A DNA stretch of 64,000 nt from Nipponacmea schrenckii (Eukaryota > Mollusca > Gastropoda > Lottiidae), in NCBI GenBank assembly GCA_030562195.1, contig CM060199.1, positions 36,414,338 through 36,478,337 on the forward strand, given 5' to 3'. Under the pieces are notes generated by a model. It was not told the origin of the DNA, made no database searches, and worked only from the letters and a program-made list of their open reading frames with translations. Positions 45,914 to 59,609 of the stretch are shown here, piece by piece. Every line of letters starts with the position of its first letter. The stretch's first letter is position 1. The position numbers were made by a program, and so were the translations under genes.

Positions 45914-48900
45914 ATGTATGGAAATTGGCAACAGATGAGAGGTGGTGTTCCCCCCCAGCAAGGATTTGGTGCTGGAAGCTGGCAAAGTCCAGGTAGTATG
46001 TCTATGAACTACCAACAACAACAGCAGCAATGGTATTATCAACAACAGCAGCAGCAACAGCAGCAACAACAGCAACAACAACAACAAACTGGTGGTCAGT
46101 GGGGAACACCTCAACCACCTTTACCAACTGAAGCTGCTGTGATCAACCCAGCTCCACCAATAGAACCTCCTAAAGATGAAAAACCTCCTTTACCAGATGA
46201 ACCTCCACCAGAACCTCCCTCAGAACCAACACAAGATAAGCCTCAGGTTGGCTTTATTGTTTTAGCTTTTCTTACTTATGACATCAAAGGATCCCAGTTG
46301 TTATCCTTGTCAATATATTCCTTCCATCAAAAACTAATTTCATTAAAATTATTAATTAATATGGCATTTATGCTTAAGAGGTTAAAATATTGATTTTGCA
46401 TTAAGTAACACCAATTTTTCTGTAGGAGAAAGCACCAGCAGTTGTAAGCCCAGAAGAACAAGAGAAATTAAATATGCTTAAAGTACAAGCAGCCCAGTGG
46501 CAACAGCACCAGCAACATACAACTTATAATATAACCCAATCACCAGGTAAGTATTCATAGAGGATTATTGCTAACTGTGAAGCTGTGAACCACATAAATC
46601 TAAAAAATCTATTTCAGCCTAACTGATTTTGAAGGTGATATTCATTGGAAAGATAGACTTGAAAAAGCATATTTTCATTTAGAATTAAAAGGGGAAAATA
46701 TCCAGTTTTGAGAGCTAGATACTGTGAAAATAAAGAATTCATTTGAGGTTGGAAATCGAAGAAAACACGGAACGTGGTGTTCCATATTTATTAACTTTTT
46801 GTTTATGACCGTAGAATTCCTAGCGGTATTAAATGAAGAAAAAGAATTTGAAGAACAGTATAGAAATTGGAGAAAACAATATGAAGATTGGAAAGAACAG
46901 AATAAAAGTAAGTTCGATTTAAAGATCTTATACTGGTACTCTTGCCTTTAAATGCAGTATGTTTTGTTTTATTCATATGCCAGTCCGTCTGTCTAATCCA
47001 GATCACAATGCCCTGTAGATTTAGATTAAATTATGATATAAGTAAGATTGTTGTAGAGGTTTTCCTTAACACTATGGATTACTGTTACTTTGTAATTTTC
47101 AGCACTAGAATCTGTGCTATACCAAGAAAGTGTTATCCCAATAACGAAAATATCGTTACTGTTACATTGTTACATTTTATCAAGGTTTTATTGGGACAAT
47201 GTTCCAAATCCTGTAAATCAAACACTGCATTTCTCATTACTAATCAAGCATTGTAAAGCATTCATTTTGAAGAGGCTATCTTATGAAGCTTGAATGAAAT
47301 CTTTATCAGGACAGCTAGCTGAAAAATTGATATATTAATATTATATATTTGTATTTGAAATGTTGAATATGGTTCCTTCAACCATATGCATTGAATAGGC
47401 CAGTTAAAAAAAATATCTGACATAATTATTTTATTATTATTGCCCCATTATTTACCTCTTGCTTAGAGCTGGGGAATGGTATTTTTTCTCATGATCGAAT
47501 CAGATTGATTAATATTTATGTAGACTGAGAAAACTGAATCACATTATAAATCTTAAATGTTCCTTGTAACAAATTCATTAAAAAGAAAATGTCTTTAAAA
47601 AATCATTCAAAGACATTTAATTGTCTCAGTCAATTCTACTCATATGCATCTTAATGTAGTAATCCTACTTCTATATGTCTTATAAAGAATAATTCTACTC
47701 ATAGTTTACTGTCTTAAATAAGGTGAGTTTCTGAACACTATTGGTGTTAGGGTGCATTGAGACGAGTCTCAATGAAAGCACTGGCCTAGGTCACAGGACA
47801 ATAGAGAAGCTTATTGTCAAATATTCACAATAATGGAGGTAAAATTGAGCTCCATACTGAAATGAATTGAAATCTATCATTGAATAGTGGTTATATACGT
47901 TTCATTTGAATTTGCCAAGTTAATGAGTATGGATATAAATATATATAATTATTCAAAATAAAAATTGGGGTTAGGGGTAAAATCAATTAGTAATACAAAT
48001 GTGCCAATATCATACACATTTAAGTTTTAAAAAAAAATACTTAAGCCCAAAATATGGCAAATTTTGTCTAGTGAAAATATTGACAAAGTATTTATTTTAA
48101 TCTAGTGGGGAAAACAATTTCATTGGTTAAAAAGGCAATTGTCATTATATTATAAATGCTGTAAACTGACTTATAGTCCTTGCATTTATAACAGACCAAT
48201 AACAAATCATGTTCGATAACTTACAAAAAAGATTTACCATGGCTTCTTAATATGATTGCTAAAAAATTATCTGAAAATGAGCATGAAATAAGTGTCTATT
48301 TGCACATTTCTCTCTTAGGTTACTGAATATTTGCAGTTATTGTCAATCAGAAATTATCATACTATTTCATATATTAAAATATTTCTGAGTTGAATAGTTC
48401 AGCTTGTTTTCAGACAATTGCGTGCGTGATTATTTTCAGTCTTTCTGAATAACAGGAGGTTATTGTTGTGTGCAGACCTAAGGTAGAATTTTTGTAAATA
48501 TTTATGGATTGGAATTTGAGTTATGTCTGTGTTTAAAACAGAAATAATTTATTATATAATAATACTCGGTTTGTTATTTGCAGCTAGTACTATATTATTT
48601 AGAAAAAAAAATATTTTACTGTTTGGCCTGTCATTTCAGATCATCCAAATCAAGAGCAGTTTCTACAGTATGAACAACAGTGGAAGCAGTATGAACAACA
48701 GATGGAGGGCAGGAAAAAAGAAATTCAAACCCGAAAATTCAATATGATGAATCAAACAAATCATCAGCAAGGAAACCAATTTCCAGGCTATAATCAAAAT
48801 ATTGGTTACCAAAGATTTCCGGGTCCGGGAGGGAATCCACGATTCCAGGGTCAACAGAATCAACAATTTGGGGGACAGCAAAGATTTCAAGGCCCAAGGG

Positions 48901-51900
48901 GTCAAACAGGCCCAGGGGACCCAAGGCAGAGATTCCCTAATCCAAACTTTCAAGGACAAGGCAACAGGGATTCTCAGCAGAACACAGCAGATGTTGATAT
49001 GGACCTTGATGAGGATGATCAAAATATTGGAATGCAATTGGGCAATAACTTAAATCAAGGTCTTGGTGGTGGGAATATTAGAGGAAGAGGCAGAGGTAAT
49101 CAGCAGTTTCAAGGCCAAAGATTTAATGGGCCACAAGGTAAAAGATTTGGAGGACCTCAAGGTCAAGGACAAAGATTTAATGGGCCTCAAGGTCAGAGAT
49201 TTAATGGGCCTCAAGGTCAAGGACAAAGATTTGGTGGATCTCAAGGTGAAAGATTTTCTGGACCTTCAGGCCATGGACCAAGATTTGGAGGGCGTGGTGG
49301 GGGAAACCAAGCGCTACCATCATTATTGGACTTCAATGCAGAAGGTACAGAGGAAGATACTAATGAAAATGAAGAGGCTGGTCAAGATAATCAGCTTTTA
49401 GCTCAGAGGGGTAGGGGAAGAGGAAGAGGACAATTTCAACAGAGGGGTGGAAGGGGTATGGGACAAGAAAACCATAGCTTTAGAGGAAGGGGTGGAATGG
49501 GACCAAGACATCAAGGTTTAGGTGGTCAAGTTGAACAAGAAAGTGATAGTCAAGGTCCTCACCTTGGTGGACAGGGAGGTCCAAGATTTGCAGGTCCTGG
49601 CATGCGAGGTGGACAGAGACCACCATTTGGTCAGCGTTTTTCTGGACCAAACAATAGAGGAGGAGGACCCAGACCAAATTTCCTTGGTGAAATCGGTGAT
49701 GGACCACATTCAACTGGAGAAGAAACCAAAACGTAAGTTTTAAGGTTTCAGTTAAAGCTTTAACTGGATTTGTTAATCATACTTTCATATGTTTAGGGTT
49801 CAGAGTGGAAAATATTGAATAGCTGATGACTGTTAAATGCAGAACAAAATTTTAAGTGATGATCAGAAAAAGATCTGGACCAAGCAGACACAAAACTAAG
49901 TATCATGCTCATACAGATACCAATAGAAAAATAACAGTTATTCAAAAACGTGGTTTTAAATTTTATAGATCTGAAGAAAATGTGAAGGATATGAAAGACA
50001 TGGAGGAGGCAAATAAGACTTTGAGTGACACATCTGCACCACATGTGGTAAAGTATCGTTTCTTATTGTATATAGATTTTCATAATTATATATTTGATAT
50101 TATTGTTGTATTGCTAGTGATTATGTTTTAAGTTGATTGAATTTTGAATTGTATGAATATTATTGTATTCAATTGAACAGCGTATGTTCTTTACTTTAAG
50201 ACTGAAAAAACAGACGAAGAGAATAAAACCACTGGAGATGATATTGAAGAAGATGAAAAAGTGGATGATAACATGTCTATTGCTGAAAGTAACAGCTCTG
50301 GTAGTCAAGCATCTCAGCGTGGTGCAATGAGAGGTGGACCTGGAATGCGAGGTGGTCTAGTTGCAGTTAGAGGCGGCCAGATGAGAGGAAGAGGTGGTAT
50401 GATGGTTGAAAGAGGACGAGGTGGTATGATGGCTGAAAGAGGAAGAGGTGGTATGATGGCTGAAAGAGGAAGAGGTGGTATGATGGCTGAAAGAGGAAGA
50501 GGTGGTATGATGGCTGAAAGAGGACGAGGTGGTATGTTTGGCGAAAGGGGAGGACGTGGTGGTATGATGTCTGAAAGAGGACGAGGTGGTATGATGGGTG
50601 AACAAGGCAGAGGTGGTATGATGGCTGAAAGAGGAAGAGGTGGTATGATGGGTGAACAAGGCATACGTAGGGGTTTTGGTGGAGCAGAAGTGGGTGGTTT
50701 TAGAGGAAGAGGATCTGGTGACCATGGTGGTATGATGGGTCAAGGTGGACCTGGAGGTCGTGGTGATTCTGGCATGATGAGAGGAAGAAGAGGAAGAGGA
50801 ATTACTGGTGAATCTAGAGGTGGTTTTAGAGGAGGTTACACTGGATCGTTTGATGATTTAGATGAATATGAAGAGCAACAAAATGATGAAGAAGATTATG
50901 ATGAATTTCAAAATGAAAATCAAATGCCAAGTATGCGGGGTGGAATGAGTCGTGGAATAAGGGGTGGGTTTAGGGGACAAAGGGGATTCCCAGATAATTT
51001 ATGGGGTGGTAGAGGGGGACAAAGGGGAAGTGCAATGATTATAAGGGGTGGACTTCAAAGGGGTGGCCTTGATGGGGCAAGGGGAGGTCAGAGGGGCCGA
51101 GGAGGATCAAGGGGCGGTTTTAATGGTGCAGTTAGTGATGAAGGATATCAACAACATTTAAATGAAGAACCACAAGATTCATTTGAAAATGAACAGTCTT
51201 TTCAAGAGAGTCAGGTAATTAAATTGTAGGTTATTATTGCTACTATGAGTTAAAGCTTAGTTTTTTATAGAACTTTTATTATAATGTTACGTATAGACTC
51301 AAATAGAAGAAAATCTTTTTTTTTTGTATTCTTAATCATTCAGGAGCATTCTCAAAGCTCTGAACTTGAATGTGGCAAATTTAGGGTTGAACATGTCTTT
51401 TTATCTGATATCTAGAGAGAAGGTGAATTACCCATTGACGATAGACATTTACCGACTGCTGGAAGACCAGAATATCCAGAACGTGATCCGTATGATCGTC
51501 CTCATCTTGATCCATACTTAGAAGACAGAAGGCATCTCCCACCACCACCACCAGAATATTATGATAGATTTAGAGATCCCTATGAAAGGTACTGTAGGTT
51601 ATATCAACTTAGGGGGATGTTGACAATATGTTGTCCATTGTGCTGTGGTTTATGGATTTGGGATGTTTTATAGTGATGATACGCACACTTTTTTTTGAGA
51701 ACTAAACATATTCATACATATTTCAGGGACCCATACATAAGAGATCGTTATCCACCAGATCCTTATTTGGACAGAGATCCTTATATTGACCGCCTACCAC
51801 CACCTAGAGATCCTTATTTAGATCCTTATGCCCGAGATCCTTATCTTGCAAGAGATCCATACTTAGATCCATACAGAGACAGACTTTTAGAGAGAGAAAG

Positions 51901-54900
51901 AGATCCATTTTTTCCTTCTGATCCATTACGGAATCCTTATAGAGTTGCAGATCCCTATCTGGGTAGGTATTAATAGTAAAATGATGGAAGGAAACCACCA
52001 AAGATTGGCTTTATCTAGGTCATCTTTAAATATATATTGCTTATGGCAGATTGTGTTTAGTTTTTTAATTGTCCAAAATGGAACTTCAGTCACCATCAGT
52101 AATCTGACATTCCCTTATCTAGACAAAACATTTGATGTAAAACATTTGAACTAGACTTTACTGTATTTAAATTAATAACAAATGACTACTGTACTTACAG
52201 ATAGAAGTCCTGTTATAACAGCCTCTCCAGTTGCTGAAATACCTAAGACTGTTATAGATTATGATCATGGTAAAAATATGAGTACTGATAGAAGTAGTAC
52301 AGACAGAAGCAGGGATAGAAGTAGGATGTTAACTGTTTTATTTATAGCACTCATTGACATCACACTTTCTTTTTATCTGTTCACAATTTGATCATGCTCT
52401 CTAAGGCTACAATTTTTTACAAATCCTTTACAAATTAGATTTGGGTTTTGATATTTGTACGAATGCAAAGATGATCCATTATTATTACAGTGGGAGATTT
52501 TCAGAATTTGAATACAAAAGATTTTTTGCTTCAGAATAATTGTTTTGATGACATGAATTTGGTTGATGTGTTTATTGAGAGGATGATGCTTGCAATCATT
52601 TAGCGGAGTTTTATAATCAGTTTTTGTGAGATTGAGACAAGATTTTATTATGGATATATTATATGAAATATTGTATTCTATGTTTACTGTAGAAGATTGT
52701 GACTGAAAGGCCTTTTTTGTAGAGCAACTAAGTGAATATAAACAGGCTTAAGTGACTTTTATACCTTCCTAATTTAGGTCCAGAAGCATTTAGAAGTCAT
52801 AGATCAAGATCATCTAGTCGAGATAGAGATCGAGACAGAGATAGACGTAGAGACCGAGACAGAGAGGAAGAAAGAAAGAGAAAAAATCAAGAGAGATTGA
52901 AGAAAATTGAAGCTGAAAAAGAAAAGAGAAGACTAAAAGATAGAGAGAAATTAAGAGATAGAATTAGAGATAGGCTTTATGGTGAATGGAACAAAGATGA
53001 ACAGTAAGCATAAAATTATATTTTTATATTCATAACCTCAGAAATCTATTTCTTCATTGTTTCTTTACCCTATTTATTAAACCTTGATGATTATTGTTCC
53101 TGCTTTCTAACCTGGATGGTTACAGTATTCAATAGTAAGTGCTGCTTTCCTGACTCTGCTGCACATTGTCAACCTTCTCCATCATATATTTATGATATTT
53201 CTAGGGGTATATTATCATCTCCACCACAAACAGAAAGAAAAATATATCAATCTAAAATAGAGACAGCCAAAGTAGAAGATTTGTTGATAAAACCAGGAAG
53301 ATTATCTCGACCACCATTAATAGTTGTAATAGTTCGAGGTTTACCTGGTAGTGGTAAAACATATGTTAGTAAATTAATTAGAGTAAGTCAAGATATTTAT
53401 TACTGTAGTTAGACCTGTATTAGTCAGATCTCACCTTTAATAGTAGTTAAAGTTAATTGTTAATCATACAATAAATTGATTAGTGGAAATTGCTAGTGTA
53501 TAAGTAACTGTATAGTAAATCAAATGTTAGAAAGTGACTAGGTGACGTGAAGATCGTTATTAATTTAAGAATAAGTCCAGATTCAAGTTAGTTTTTGTGA
53601 AATGGATGTACTACTTTGCTTGTAATTGGAGATCTTAATAAAACAGTGAACAGTAAAATATATCCTTGGATTCAGATTGTCATTTTCATAAGATTTACAA
53701 AATCATTTAATAACCCAATAAGGTATACTTCAGTACATATTGCTTGTATGATAAAAAGGGTTATTTCTAAGCAGATAATGCTTCAACATTTTCTGATTGG
53801 TTGTTAACTAGCAGCTACATTTGATGATATATAGAATCTCAAACTCATCTTTTGTGATAACAAAAAAAACACTACTTGTCGGTAAAATTGAATTAAACCT
53901 TGGTTGGAGCCTCAGAGTTTGCACTTTCATCAACTTGTGGTGATATATTTGATAGAGATTCTCCATATATTCTACTTTTGGACATTATGTAAAGTAAATT
54001 GATGTGGTTTACTTAAAAGGATAAAGAAGTATCTAATGGTGGAGCTGCCCCTAGAATGCTTTGTTTAGATGATTATTTTATGGTAGAAGTAGAGAAGAAA
54101 GAGAAAGATCCAGAGACTGGCAAACAAATTACAACTAAAGTAATTATTTAAAGTCTTTTTCTTGACTTTTTAAAAAAAATCTAGTTTGAGATGCTATATG
54201 ATGTACTATTAGTATAAGATTGAAATTTATTTTATGATGCAGTCATAGTCAGATTTTAAATAAACAATGTGGTATCAATCAGCAAAGATTTAGGTTCCAC
54301 AATTTACTTTACAGTTGCTGGCATTTATCTATTTTATAGAACATGTTGCACATGATTAACCTCAACTAATTTCTTTAATATCAGGTTCTAGAATATCAAT
54401 ATGAAGCAGAAGTAGAAGAAGCTTATAGACAAAGTTTATATAAATCTTTTAAAAAGACCATAGATGATGGCTTCTTTCCATTTATTGTCATTGATGCTAC
54501 ACATGAAAAAGTGAAACATTTTGAAGAATTTTGGAGTTATGCTAAATCTAAAGGTTTCCAGGTAAAGAGAAAGAATGTTATGATTGTAAAAAAATATTGA
54601 ATATTTAATTAGCTTTACAACTGAAAAAAGAAACATAATTGCTTTAAAGCATAGAGGAAACCCAGGATGATTGCTTTGCAAACAAAGTAACATCATTGCC
54701 TTCAAATTCAGGACCAATGTGTACAAATTGTGACCCCTTTCAAGAAAGGTAACTCTGTATATATTAAATATTGACTTATTCTAGGTGTATATTGTTGAAG
54801 TAGAAGCTGATGTTAGTACCTGTATTAAACGAAATATTCATAACTGGCAACAAAAAGATGTTGAAAAGGTAGGTTAACCTTTCATTTTAAATCTTTCATT

Positions 54901-57900
54901 CTGTATCTTTCATTCTGAAAATTACCATTTCCATAAAACCTGGTAGTTATCGACAAACTTACCATGATTTGAAAATCATCACTTTTCCACTGACTGGAGA
55001 GCAGATATGTTCTTGATGGAAAGGTTTACTTCACTTCAAAGAGCCAATTCTTAAGCAACTTTATTGATCTGCCATACATATATCTGCTATTCAGAATTAT
55101 CAGCATTTAGATGATTTATAAAACTGTTGTATAAATTAAACTTGTTTTAAATTAATTACAGACTCTGTTTTATATTGTTTGACTTGTGTTCTGTTCTTTG
55201 ACTTGTGTTCTATTCTTTGACTTGTGTTCTATTCTTGGAGTTGTGTTCTGTTCTTTGAGTTGTGTTCTATTCTTTGAGTTGTGTTCTATTCTTTGACCAC
55301 TGTCTATTCTTTGACTTGTGTTCTATTCTTTGACTTGTGTTCTATTCTTTGACTTGTGTTCTATTCTTTGACTTGTGTTCTAGTCTTGGAGTTGTGTTCT
55401 GTTCTTTGAGTTGTGTTCTATTCTTTGAGTTGTGTTCTATTCTTTGAGTTGTGTTCTATTCTTTGACTTGTGTTCTATTCTTTGACTTGTGTTCTATTCT
55501 TTGATTTGTGTTCTATTCTTTGACTTGTGTTCTGTTCTTTGATTTGTGTTCTATTCTTTGATTTGTGTTCTATTCTTTGACTTGTGTTCTGTTCTTTGAT
55601 TTGTGTTCTATTCTTTGACTTGTGTTCTATTCTTTGACTTGTGTTCTATTCTTTGACTTGTGTTCTGTTCTTTGACTTGTGTTCTGTTCTTTGACGCGTG
55701 TTCTGTTCTTTGACTTGTGTTCTATTCTTTGACTTGCGTTCCATTCTTTGACTTGAGTTCTGTTTTTTGACTTGTGTTCTATTCTTTGAGTTGTGTTCTA
55801 TTCTTTGACTTGTGTTCTACTTACAGATAAAGAAAGGATGGGAACCCACACCTTCACACTTTATGAGATTAGATATCAGATCATTATTACAAGAAGATTC
55901 TATCACAGAGGTATGATTTACATCTTACCATATATAAAATTTCTTTGGAATTTAATCAGTAATATAATGAGATGGTTCGAGCTATAGATTGTGATCTGAT
56001 TGATATAACATCTATTTGATATCTACATTAATACAATTATTTGATTTGATATACAGGTTGAAATGGAAGATGAATCTAATGATGATAATAAACCATCAGC
56101 TAGTGATGCTAAAACATCTGATGACGAAGATGATCAATTAGAATTTATTGCTGTAAGTAAAGAGTATAGTGACTGTTTCCTACAACAAAACAACTAGAAA
56201 AGATTGAAAGATTATTTGATGAACAACATTGATTATCAGCCCGCTTAAAACAAATAACCTCAACCTGATCAATTACAAAACAAAATTTTTATGCTACCTT
56301 AATATTTGTGGACATATTGAACATGAGAATTTGGATATGTTTGAAGTAGATCACAATTCAAATGAAGGCTACAGATTAAGCTCATGTTTAGTAGATGTTA
56401 GATAAACTAGTAGTTTTTGATATTTTAATATACTTAGTATGATATTGTTTAACTACTTTATTTTTTAAAAAATAGGCTGTTTTATTTTTAGGGTTACAAG
56501 AAATCTAAATGGGAAATTGCTGACAAGTCTGAATCACAGATGGGTGTGTATGACATTTTTATTATCTAATTGCATTAAGAGATAAAATAACAGCTTTCTC
56601 AAAATTGTTCATGAAATAAATTTTTTTAAATAGTAATGAAATTTTTATAGATTATATCTTAAGTGGAGTGATTATATTTCAATTCATTTCATGATTTTGT
56701 AGATAAATTGGATGGTATTCGTAAAAGAAAAAGAACACCCTCACCACAAGGTTGGGATGATTATCTACAGATTGCAGGAGAAGATTATTTTAGTAGAGTA
56801 TCAGAGCCAGGCAAGAAACGGGTAAGTCCAATAAATGATTCCTGGGACCTGTTTCACAAAATTTTAACAAACATCACTCAAGATTTTAAGAAATACAGTA
56901 ACCTGATTGGTTAATTAAAACTAAATTTTAGTGATTGACCAATCTGAGAAATGGAACACTTAAATCATCCTAAGTTAAGGTTTTGTGAAACAAGCTCCCG
57001 TCTTGAGTGATGTTGAAACGATATTTGAATTGTTTGTGAAGACAGGATTACACGGTAGTCTTGCTGAGTATATTCAGCTTTCATTATTTTTCGAATTGGT
57101 TGTTACATTTCACATGTAAATGAATTCAGTTGTATGGATTTGAAATTTTTTTCCTATGAAATGATGACACCTGTTTAGTCTCAAAATATGATATTCAATT
57201 AATCGACCATTTAAGCTTTCTTTGTTTTGTGTATCCTGATGTTTTAAATCATAATGATAAATGTTGGAAATATGCAATTTAGACTTTTTGACAGTTAGGT
57301 ACATTTCAATGGTGAATGAGCATGTGAGAGATTTCTAGAAAATAATTTATTTCAATAAGATAGATACAAAAACTATAAATGTATTACTATAGCAGGTGGA
57401 ATTCAACACTGTCTTTCTGTTATACACAGATAAAACACCAATATACTTAACTTACAAAAATTATCTCCCTTTTTAAGATGTTTTTAAACTAATGATAATA
57501 TCATAGAAATTTATTACCAATATTTTTTTCATTTAAGAAGCGTTAACAAAATAATGTTTTTATTTTAAACATTCTAATTTTTATTGCCTGTCAAATGATA
57601 CTGTTACTTTAGGATTTCCTTCTTTTTTTTTTGAGTTATGAGATTTGATAATAAGCTTTTCTTACATTATGTAGTCTTTGTGTAGACATTTAAAAATTTA
57701 TTGCTACATTTAATCTACATGTATATATTATTTGATTGTAATTTCAAATGTTGAAATTGATTTGATTGTAATTTCAAATGTTGAAATTGATTTGATTGTA
57801 ATTTCAAGCATTGAAATTGATTTGATTGTAATTTCAAGCATTGAAATTGATTTGATTGTAATTTCAAACGTTGAAAATTGATTAAATTGTATTTTCAAAT

Positions 57901-58613
57901 GTTGAAATTGATTTGATTGTAATTTCAAATGTTGAAATTGATTTGATTGTAATTTCAAATGTTGAAATTGATTTGATTGTAATTTCAAATGTTGAAATTG
58001 ATTTGATTGTAATTTCAAATGTTGAAATTGATTTGATTGTAATTTCAAATGTTGAAAATGATTTGATTGTAATTTCAAATGTTGAAATTGATTTGATTGT
58101 AATTTCAAATGTTGAAATTGATTTGATTCTAATTTCAAGCATTGAAATTGATTTGATTGTATTTTCAAATGTAGAAATTGATTTGATTGTAATTTCAAAT
58201 GTTGAAATTGATTTGATTGTAATTTCAAATGTTGAAATTGATTTGATAGTAATTTCGAACCTTGAAATTGATTTGATAGTAATTTCAAACCTTGAAATGT
58301 TGAAATTGATTTGATTGTAATTTCAAACCTTGAAACTGATTTGATTGTAATTTCAAATGTTGAATTTGATTTGATTGTAATTTCAAACGTGGAAATTGAT
58401 TTGATTGTAATTTCAATTATTGTTGCCTAATTTTTATTGTATATGTTATGTATTTAATTGTGATAGGTACGATGGGTGGATATTGAAGAGCATAAACAGC
58501 AGTTACGACAGCGGCAGCTAGGCTTTGTTATTGGTCAAACTCAAAGAGATTGGGATCGAATAACAGATGATAATTTTGCACATAGAGCTATGAATCAAAC
58601 CAAATATTTTTAG
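45914..58613 (+). CDS. YLPM1: YLP motif-containing protein 1 (ZAP3) orthologue
   Basis: Coding exons: 45914-46246, 46426-46546, 46815-46907, 48640-49732, 49867-50047, 50201-51214, 51416-51588, 51727-51962, 52201-52320, 52778-53003, 53205-53382, 54020-54139, 54385-54561, 54785-54868, 55827-55910, 56057-56152, 56492-56543, 56703-56821, 58467-58613. All phases agree; 4647 nt, 1548 residues. Layout: Q-rich N-terminus (polyQ about 32-60), two RGG/FG-rich exons (about 183-547, 608-945, the second with 9-residue ERGRGGMMA repeats), DPY-rich region (946-1082) and RS-type tract (1122-1197). The kinase-like P-loop domain has GLPGSGKT at about 1242-1249, LCLDDYFM and DDGFFPFIVIDA. A KKSKWEI segment follows, then the PP1-docking RVRW (1500-1503) and a conserved tail (GFVIGQTQRDWDRIT). 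In vertebrates it is a nuclear PP1-binding RNP-associated protein of the polynucleotide-kinase fold. The 49867 acceptor is the weakest junction. Confidence 0.93.
46008..46090 (+). repeat. CAA/CAG tract encoding polyglutamine
   Basis: Mixed CAA and CAG codons code for two glutamine runs split by WYY in the first coding exon of YLPM1. Mixed codons should limit slippage. Confidence 0.9.
47095..47152. repeat. 58-base copy of the 8640 hairpin arm in YLPM1 intron 3
   Basis: From ATTTTCAGCACTAGAATCTG to AATAACGAAAATA it is identical to the right arm at 8774-8831. The partner arm is missing here. Confidence 0.85.
50380..50665 (+). repeat. 27-bp coding repeat in YLPM1
   Basis: About ten units of GGTGGTATGATGGCTGAAAG with AGGACGA/AGGAAGA encode the ERGRGGMMA repeat. 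The changes are mostly silent or conservative (GEQGRGGMM). Confidence 0.9.
55165..55820 (+). repeat. 19-bp minisatellite in YLPM1 intron 14
   Basis: About 33 units of TCTTTGACTTGTGTTCTAT (variants GAGTTGTG, GATTTGTG). It fills most of the 958-bp intron and runs to within a few bases of the acceptor TTACAG at 55826, so the last units supply the pyrimidine-rich tract. Confidence 0.95.
57735..58420 (+). repeat. 30-bp minisatellite in YLPM1 last intron
   Basis: About 23 units of TTGAAATTGATTTGATTGTA plus ATTTCAAATG. Each junction contains the pairing ATTTCAA-ATG-TTGAAAT, so a transcript could form serial small hairpins. The unit length is a multiple of three, which opens long spurious frames on both strands; these are not genes. 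Confidence 0.95.
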
Positions 58614-59600
58614 TGCTATACAGGTAAGCAAATTTCCTTATTGTAGGAATTAAGATTATAAACTTTATAAAATTTATTTTGCTGAACTTGTGTTAAATCC
58701 AGGCTTTAGATCTGAATGTTTTTATGCCTTTATTGTGTTGATGTTTTGTGGCCACTATTTGAAGAGTGATTAATAGAGGTAAGTGTTGATTAAAACTAGA
58801 AAACTATGTTAATCCCTTTTATATAAATTTCTGTTTACCCTTAAGGGCCTTACAGTGATAAACATACCTTATCTCTATGGTTATTTAACATCTGTATTAG
58901 GTAAGAAGTATATGAAAATGTGTTCTATTCAGGGCTGTTGATTTGGCTCTATATGGCGGACATGACCGGCAGTCATGCCAAAATGAACTTCTATTATATT
59001 TCAATTTAGGAGTACTGGTTGTATATTTTATATCAGTGTATTTGAGCTTTTCATAAGGATAATATCAAAAGACAACTATTTTTTGCCATATTCTTGCAAA
59101 CAGCAGGAATCGTAATATTCAAGGTGTAAGAACTTATGTTATGTGGTTCCTTGAAAGGAATAGATTTACTGGGTATTTAAAGTATATTGTACTGGTAATT
59201 TTTCAATTCCATAAAATTGTGAGATATGATAATATTTTTGTCTCCAGACATTATACATCATAATACAGATGCTATTGATATAAATATTACCTGTCAAATT
59301 CCTGTCAATGATATCTTCTTCAATACGTCTAAGTTTACCAGGTAATTGCACATTTTTCTTCAAGTTGTATAGCATCCACGGTACCGTCCCTAGCATTAAA
59401 AATATCGACTTAAAATCATATTCTCGACTCGACTCCTCGGTACCGTAATTGAATAGCGCGGTATCCCAATAAAGTCATGTACAAATTACAAATAGTAGAA
59501 ACGTTAGTTGCAGTGGAACATTGTTTATTATAAAAAAAATCTATGAATGGTGACTTACGTATTGACAACTATTTCCCGATATTGGTGTCTATGAAATGCC
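58614..59600 (+). other. YLPM1 3'UTR start and possible 3'UTR intron
   Basis: Ten bases after the stop lies CTATACAG|GTAAGCAAA (58622/58623), a good donor site, so the 3'UTR may be spliced to an exon further down. No coding sequence follows. Confidence 0.4.
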
Positions 59601-59609
59601 AAATTAAAG

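Noticed and set aside
50314..50743. Antisense frames over the RGG repeats (also 48739-49713)
   Set aside because: Shadows of the low-complexity coding repeats of YLPM1.
53126..53134. Nine-base micro-exon in YLPM1
   Set aside because: Flanking splice-like sites exist, but including it creates an immediate TAG stop; direct splicing 53003 to 53205 keeps the frame.
55165..55820. CRISPR-like regular array
   Set aside because: Units abut directly without spacers; it is an intronic minisatellite in an animal gene.
57728..58314. Long open frames on both strands
   Set aside because: They are produced by a 30-bp minisatellite whose length is a multiple of three, inside a YLPM1 intron.
59166..59396. 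76-codon minus-strand frame
   Set aside because: No recognised motif and it lies among repeats downstream of YLPM1.
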